Shown piece by piece: positions 59,400 to 64,000 of a stretch of 64,000 nucleotides of DNA. The translations under genes and the position numbers were made by a program. Origin of the DNA: Atherix ibis (Eukaryota > Arthropoda > Insecta > Diptera > Athericidae). Numbering within the stretch: position 1 is the stretch's first letter; every line of letters begins with the position of its first letter. A model generated the notes under the pieces. It saw only the letters and a program-made list of their open reading frames with translations. It was not told where the DNA came from and searched no databases. The stretch covers positions 113,642,267-113,706,266 of the forward strand of contig OY282605.1 in NCBI GenBank assembly GCA_958298945.1, written 5' to 3'.

Positions 59400-60375
59400 T
59401 TTTTGCCCAACCTAACATTTTCCAATTAACCACACTTTTTTCACATAACCTCAATCTTGTCACTTAACCCTCGCTTTAACTTCATTTTGGTGATCTAATC
59501 TAATTTTTCTCACCTAACCTTACTTTTCTCGGTCTTATCAACTAACCACACTTCTTGCACTTGAACTCATTTTTTCATCTAACCTCACTTATTTCCCTAA
59601 CCTCATTTTATGCGCTTATTAGCTGTATTCCATTGGACCAATTTTGCTACAGCGCTGTAGACTCTCAATAAAATGAACATATCACTACAGCAGTAAAATA
59701 CAATCACACAATAGTCGTCACCAACAATACTGAGTTTATTCACACATAAACAATAAAAACAAAAATATGACATTTCAACATAACCAACGAACCCGCAAAT
59801 CTATCTATTTTCACTGTAGCAACTACAATCCACCTACCGTACATTGTATGCGTAACTCCAGCGGAAAATTACTGCTCTGTTCGAGGTAAAGTAGATGATG
59901 ACAGATACACAACTAGTGTAGTAGCAAAATGGGTCCAATGGAATACAGCTAATATTATTTTTGTCACCTAACCTCGTTTTTGTTTATTAATGTCACTTTT
60001 TTTGACCTAATCACACTCTTGTCATTTAACCTCACTTTTTGCACTTGATCCCATTTTCTCAACAAACCTTAATTTTGTCACCTAGTCTCGTTTTTGTCAC
60101 ATATTCCAACTCTTATCACATTTCTGTTAACTTACATTACTTTCGTTTGTTTATATCAATTTTTTGTTGACCTAATGTCACTTTTCTCATCTAACCTCAC
60201 TTTTTTACATTTTTTCACATTTCTCATCCAAAAACGATTTTTTTCATCTAATTACACTTTTTTGACCTAATCACGCACTTGTCACCTTTACCGTCTAAGT
60301 TCATTTGCATCACCTGACTTCGCATTTGTCACCTGACCATCACTTTAGTGACGTAACATAACTTTTGTCACTTTT
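59400..60375. repeat. Degenerate C/T-rich minisatellite (TTTTGTCACCTAACCTCACTT-type unit)
   Basis: From 59400 to 59615 and again from 59955 to 60375 the plus strand is a run of variants of TTTTGTCACCTAACCTCACTT, about 18-25 bp per unit, with recurring cores CACCTAACCTCA, CACTTAACC and GACCTAATCAC. The MITE at 59622-59949 interrupts it. Copies are diverged, so the array is old. CCTAA recalls the insect telomere repeat, but only inside a longer unit. Confidence 0.85.
59622..59949. mobile_element. MITE, 328 bp, about 30-bp inverted ends, TA target site
   Basis: The left end is GCTGTATTCCATTGGACCAA; the right end inverted is GCTGTATTCCATTGGACCCA. The arms continue to about 30 bp with one mismatch (both reach TTTTGCTAC). 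Both ends are flanked by TA (59620-59621, 59950-59951), as expected for a Tc1/mariner-mobilised element. There is no coding capacity. It is inserted in a C/T-rich minisatellite. The near-identical arms suggest recent activity. Confidence 0.92.
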
Positions 60376-60479
60376 TGTATGGCATGAAATCGTCAATTTG
60401 TTGTTGTTGTTATTATTTTTATTTATCATTTCAAGTAATATTAGTATTGAAATGAATTATTCTAAGCGCCACGATACTG

Positions 60480-60665
60480 AAGGTTTTTTGGCGGTACAGT
60501 ACATAATAGGATAAGGAAATTAAACTAAAATGGTCAATAAAGTGGTTTTTGGGAATTAGCGTAGGATCATGCCTCAGTGGGATTTGAACCCATCACGCTA
60601 ACGACTGTACTATTTGGGACGGGTGCTACTGGACGGGATGATAATATTCCGTTCATGATTTTTTC
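60480..60665 (-). repeat. Possible tRNA-derived SINE remnant
   Basis: On the minus strand GGTTCAAATCC (60580-60590) matches a Pol III B box and is enclosed by TGGG/CCCA, like a T arm. A weak A-box-like TAGCACCCG lies about 40 bp upstream. No complete tRNA fold is possible, so a tRNA gene is excluded. A SINE head or chance match are both possible. Confidence 0.35.
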
Positions 60666-62182
60666 GCACTTTTATTATTCAACGTTAATGCTCCTTGATG
60701 GCTTCGCGCCGTAGATAAACGGTCCTCCTGTATTACACCTTCAATTGCAAAATATTTAGTCTTTTAGGCACGTCACTGGTCAAAACTTATCCCAAATGAA
60801 CTGACTGCAATCGTAATATTAGCCGTAAAAATGGATTGTTTTGCATTTAAATAAGTTCAAGTAAAAAATAAAATTAGTTTCTTAAAAATAAATAATAAAA
60901 AATCCAATAACTTTTTTAAGAGAAAAATTTCTTTCAACAAAATAAAAAATTATCGAAAACGAAAATTGTTAAGGAACTCTACCTCAAAAGCAGACCAAAA
61001 AAAAATGCCCGAAGAAAGTCAAAATGTTGCTGAAGACCTAGTCGCAAAGGTGCGTAAATTTGATAGAAAAAGTGTGCTCGGACCAGACTCTACAGACACA
61101 TTACCATCAAATTCCAATAAATAATAACCAAAAGGCCATTCGGTAATTTCGTTCTTTTTTTTTATTACTTCTGATTTTATTGTAGATATTTAGTTTCGTT
61201 TTAATTTTTAACGATTTTCTTCCCCTCTTTTCTTCTTCTTATTATTATTATTGTTATGATAAGGAATAACAAAAAAGACAACTCCTAGAAACGTGCGTAA
61301 ATATTATAGTTTTTAGACATTGGCGACGTTAGAGCTATTCAAGGGAAGAGTTTGAAAGACAAAAATTACCCATAAATACTGGTGAATAGTCAAATATCCA
61401 TAAATGTCATAGTAAGTCCCGTGATCGACGGCGATGTGGGGGGGGAGAGAAAGGGTAGTGCCTAGAATATGGATAGGATTAGGATAGGTCAGAACTGATC
61501 GGATCGGATCGAGCTGACTTTGTCTGTTTTATGGCCCATTTGAAAGGCCATCGAAGCTATATGAGCGATCATAGCAGTCTGTGCCTGTTCACCAATACTC
61601 CTACCTACGTAGACAGAGTGCGGTCTCTTCTTCTTTTTCTTCTTCTCTGTCCATACACCTCTCCCTCTACTCCTCCCCATCCCTAACCAACCATCCATAA
61701 TATTTGTTTTAATTTTTTTTACTGAAAATTTTTCTTATTTGATTTTTTGTTCTTTGATATTTTTTGTATATCCTTCAATAAAATTCAATTAAAAATATTT
61801 TTTTTTTAAATTAATCTTTTTCTATTTAGATATTTTTATTTTTATTAGTATTAGTACAATAAAAGGTACTACGTATCACCGAACACGATCTAGCAGCACT
61901 GTGATCGGCTAAACCTTAGTAGCGATCGGTGAAATTTTCGCAGCGATCTGGTAACTCTGCGCATCGTTTTTGCGCCAATCCCTTCTAGCCGTGCAATAAA
62001 AGCTTTAACTTCATCCGGTAACTATACGATCCTACAGAGCATCATAAGTTAAATTGTGTTTTTTTGTAATTGTTGTGTCTTTGGGACCAGAGCCGGGAGC
62101 CATTCTGTAGCGGGATTTTGGCGATTCGTATAGGAAGTGGGTTGGTACAATATTAACGACTTACCTTAGTGAAACTGGTTAG
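60666..62182. other. AT-rich sequence; unique island at 61280-61690
   Basis: 61280-61690 is CpG-containing and unique (CGACGGCGATG, TCGGATCGGATCGAGC), a candidate regulatory element. 61860-62180 is also complex but unassigned, next to the hairpin at 62183. Confidence 0.4.
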
Positions 62183-62252
62183 AGTGGAGGATATTAGCTT
62201 ATTTTAGAAGGACTTGGGAAAATCCTTCTAAAATAAACTAATATCCTCCACT
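62183..62252. repeat. Near-perfect hairpin, 30-bp arms, 10-nt loop
   Basis: 62183-62212 (AGTGGAGGATATTAGCTTAT...) and 62223-62252 are inverted copies with one mismatch. The loop is CTTGGGAAAA. No similar arms occur elsewhere in the window that I can see. It could be a fold-back duplication or a transcribed hairpin. Confidence 0.9.
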
Positions 62253-62689
62253 TTGCTGGACCGAGGAGTTCGATAATGGAGGAAACGCCACAGAAATGGT
62301 CAACGAAGACGAAATCATGGGTAAATGTGAAATTCCCAATCCGAATTATGAAAAGTTTAGTTGCCCAGAATTTTGGAATGGTTTTGGGGTGGACTGATTT
62401 GATGATATTTGGCAAATGTATGGTGAGAAATCTTCAGTCATTGTTGATCCAGTCTGTTCGTCTACACATTTCTAAGAAATTTAAAGGCCATTTGGCCAGT
62501 AGATGCAGACAATTGGAAATTACAGTAGGAACAGGATGGTACAGAGCCCATGATACCAGCATGATCTGGAACCCAACGCTGTTCGACATTTAAATTGCAA
62601 CAAATCCCACTGAGCCCCGGATTATTTGATGAGCCACAAAGTCTCTAAGAATGCGATTATTACGTTGCAAGTTTAGGGGGGGGGGGCGA
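62253..62689. other. Unassigned complex sequence before the mariner remnant
   Basis: A 105-codon plus-strand frame (62276-62593) and a 73-codon minus-strand frame overlap here. Neither matches a family I know. The composition is balanced, so an unknown transposon or exon fragment is possible. Confidence 0.3.
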
Positions 62690-63430
62690 ATGTATTGGAG
62701 CTTATATAGTGCGTTATGAACAATGAGACAGCCAAATTGACAGCTACAATGTGCCATCAAATTCTGTATTAATCTTGGTGATTCTGCAAGTTCGGCTGAA
62801 GAAAAGTTGCAACGATCCAATGTGGAATATTCCTTATCAAAAGTACAGGTTTCTCGGTGGTATGAATCACATGTGATTCACAGATGCCTTCAATATCGAA
62901 AACTGTTTAAAATGTGGAACGAGTGAAGGCTCTTGTAAGGTTTGATCTTCGATTAATATTGAAGCTTATGAGTAGTGAGTTCAATCGTTGTCAAGTGGAA
63001 CATAATCATCAGCTTTCAATATTGTCGGTCTTGCTGATCTGTCGCGGAGGGGGGGGGGGTTTGGGGGGGTGGTGTTACTTTTAATTCCTTTCGTCAGATT
63101 GGACATTCTATGGTAACGCCCTCTCACACGGCCATTTTCATCAAGAAGTCTTTTTTCGGAAAAAGCGTGTTCCTGCAGTCCTCGAAAGACTCCCCCCTCC
63201 CCTTTCTTTATTTATTCACATCATCCAAACGCAAACCATGTGAATTTTTTAGTTTCCAAGATCAAAAACTATTTGAAAGAACGCCATCTTGACTTTGTCG
63301 ATAACAGTGCAAGGAGTATAACCGAGGAGCTAAACACGAGTCCAATTGAACGGTTACGGAGAGTAGAAACAATGCCTCAATCGATGTAATGCTTCCTCAA
63401 ACTGAACTACTTGAAGGACATAACATTGAT
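62690..63430 (+). pseudogene. mariner remnant, same family as 15660-16760
   Basis: The N-terminus reads IKFCINLGDSASSAEEKLQRS (62758-62820), SKVQVSRWYE (62836-62865), then a decayed linker with LVRFDLRLILKLMSSE (62935-62982). A second-Asp block NALSHTAIFI follows (63117-63145), then FxFPRSKTI and KERHLDFVDN (63255-63305) near the third Asp, and SITEELNTSPIERLRRVE (63318-63370). The order matches DD34D mariners. The PYSPDLAPCD core is lost. Two long G runs (62676-62686 and 63049-63059) lie at and inside it. Confidence 0.75.
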
Positions 63431-63933
63431 GAATAAAAAAAAAATGGTCAAAGTGTAATTAGAACCAAAAAAATCTGTCTAATTACACTTTTACCACATC
63501 AGCAATTTAAATAAATAATAAGATGGGACAAAGAAAGCTACCTTGGGGAACACCACCAACAATGAGGATATATCAAAGTATTGCTCTGGGTTTTAATGAT
63601 TTAAAATGCGCATATTAATAATTTTGATTTAATTAGAAAGTAGAAAATAATATTGAGAATGCTCTTAAATTTTCAAAGTACGAATTAAATGCTTGGTTAG
63701 GAAGATCGGAATTAGAACCTTTTTTTTTCTCGAAAAGAAATAAAAAAATTGTCAGAATTCTCAGTGCGATAATGCTTAGTAAGGGGTTTTTTCGTCGAGA
63801 CACTGAGGAGTTTTTTCGTCCAGATTTCAGAAATGTTTGTAGCATAAACGAATTTCTACGAGGAGACACCAATGTAACTCCGCAAAGGTGTCAGCAATTT
63901 GGTACAACAACATACATTTTTCCTTTGGTAATC
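63431..63933. other. Sequence between mariner remnant and mauritiana-like transposase start
   Basis: AATTACACTTTxACCA-like words appear in inverted form near 63454-63495. The last 150-200 bp should contain the 5' terminal repeat and leader of the mariner starting at 63934, but I could not identify its outer end. Confidence 0.35.
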
Positions 63934-64000
63934 ATGTCCAGTTTTGTGCCAGAAAAAGAGCATATGCGGGAAGATCTGCTTTTCTGCTTCAATTTGAAGA
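63934..64000 (+). CDS. mariner transposase N-terminus, cut by window edge
   Basis: ATG at 63934 opens MSSFVPEKEHMREDLLFCF plus three more residues up to the last base. This is the typical start of mauritiana-group (Mos1-like) mariner transposases, and the HTH and DD34D catalytic domain would follow beyond the window. Unlike the other transposase pieces here, these 22 codons are clean, so this copy may be younger. The remnant at 45480-46430 belongs to a related group. I could not define the upstream terminal repeat, which should lie within about 200 bp before the ATG. Confidence 0.75.
   Translation, partial: MSSFVPEKEHMREDLLFCFNLK

Noticed and set aside
59400..60375. Interstitial telomere repeat
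   Set aside because: CCTAA occurs only within a longer degenerate unit and never as consecutive CCTAA copies.
60570..60600. tRNA gene on the minus strand
   Set aside because: Only a B box with a short T-arm-like stem; acceptor, D and anticodon arms cannot be formed.
62183..62252. microRNA gene call for the hairpin (and for 58500-58580)
   Set aside because: Structure alone cannot separate a miRNA from a fold-back duplication; no family seed was recognised.
62276..62593. 105-codon ORF before the mariner remnant
   Set aside because: No recognisable motif and it follows directly on a hairpin; insufficient to call a gene.

Overview
The window is AT-rich nuclear DNA from an animal, almost certainly an insect. 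The only intact protein-coding sequence I recognise is on the minus strand at 41383-42403. It is the long first coding exon of odd-paired (opa), the insect ZIC-family zinc-finger transcription factor. Its N-terminus, polyQ and His-rich tracts, and the spelling of the first three zinc fingers resemble dipteran Opa, so a fly-like insect is my best guess; this is an inference, not proof.

Layout: the exon ends at a phase-1 splice donor (41382/41381, minus strand), inside the finger 3-4 linker. The exon with fingers 4 and 5 must lie toward lower coordinates. I could not find it in 1-41382, so this part is probably opa intron of at least about 41 kb, unless I missed a short exon. Above 42403 are the opa leader and two GC-richer islands (about 43.2-43.7 and 44.4-45.1 kb) that are the best candidates for promoter or upstream exons. 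Islands of unique, CpG-containing sequence in the AT-rich background (about 2.1-2.8, 17.0-18.0, 18.6-18.9, 24.2-24.4, 28.6-29.1, 32.5-33.0, 40.0-40.2, 47.6-48.1, 53.1-53.6, 55.6-56.2 and 61.3-61.7 kb) are candidate opa cis-regulatory elements or unannotated exons.

Most other recognisable sequence is decayed transposons. (1) DD34D mariners: two deletion derivatives of one family with matching inverted ends and TA target sites (25482-26365 and 51600-52571), a mauritiana-like remnant (45480-46430) and the first 22 codons of a related transposase cut by the window edge (63934-64000). (2) At least eight remnants of a Tc1/mariner group with rosa-like (DD41D-type) signatures, two of them inside long, diverged inverted repeats (50625-51355, 53945-54885). 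(3) Remnants of another mariner in which the same transposase segments recur in tandem (3560-4290, 15660-16760, 62690-63430, plus one split by a younger mariner at 25320-26460). (4) Two non-LTR retrotransposon fragments (26460-27240 and 57210-59270). (5) A 328-bp MITE with about 30-bp inverted ends (59622-59949).

There are also three sizeable tandem arrays (18990-19900, about 133-bp unit; 34170-37060, up to about 530-570-bp unit, extremely T-rich; 59400-60375, short C/T-rich unit interrupted by the MITE) and several hairpin-forming inverted repeats (52192-52273, 56587-56638, 58500-58580, 62183-62252). I see no tRNA, rRNA or CRISPR. No new functional multi-gene system is evident; the most unusual items are the tandem mariner composites, the long-inverted-repeat elements, the near-perfect hairpins and the arrays inside the putative opa intron.
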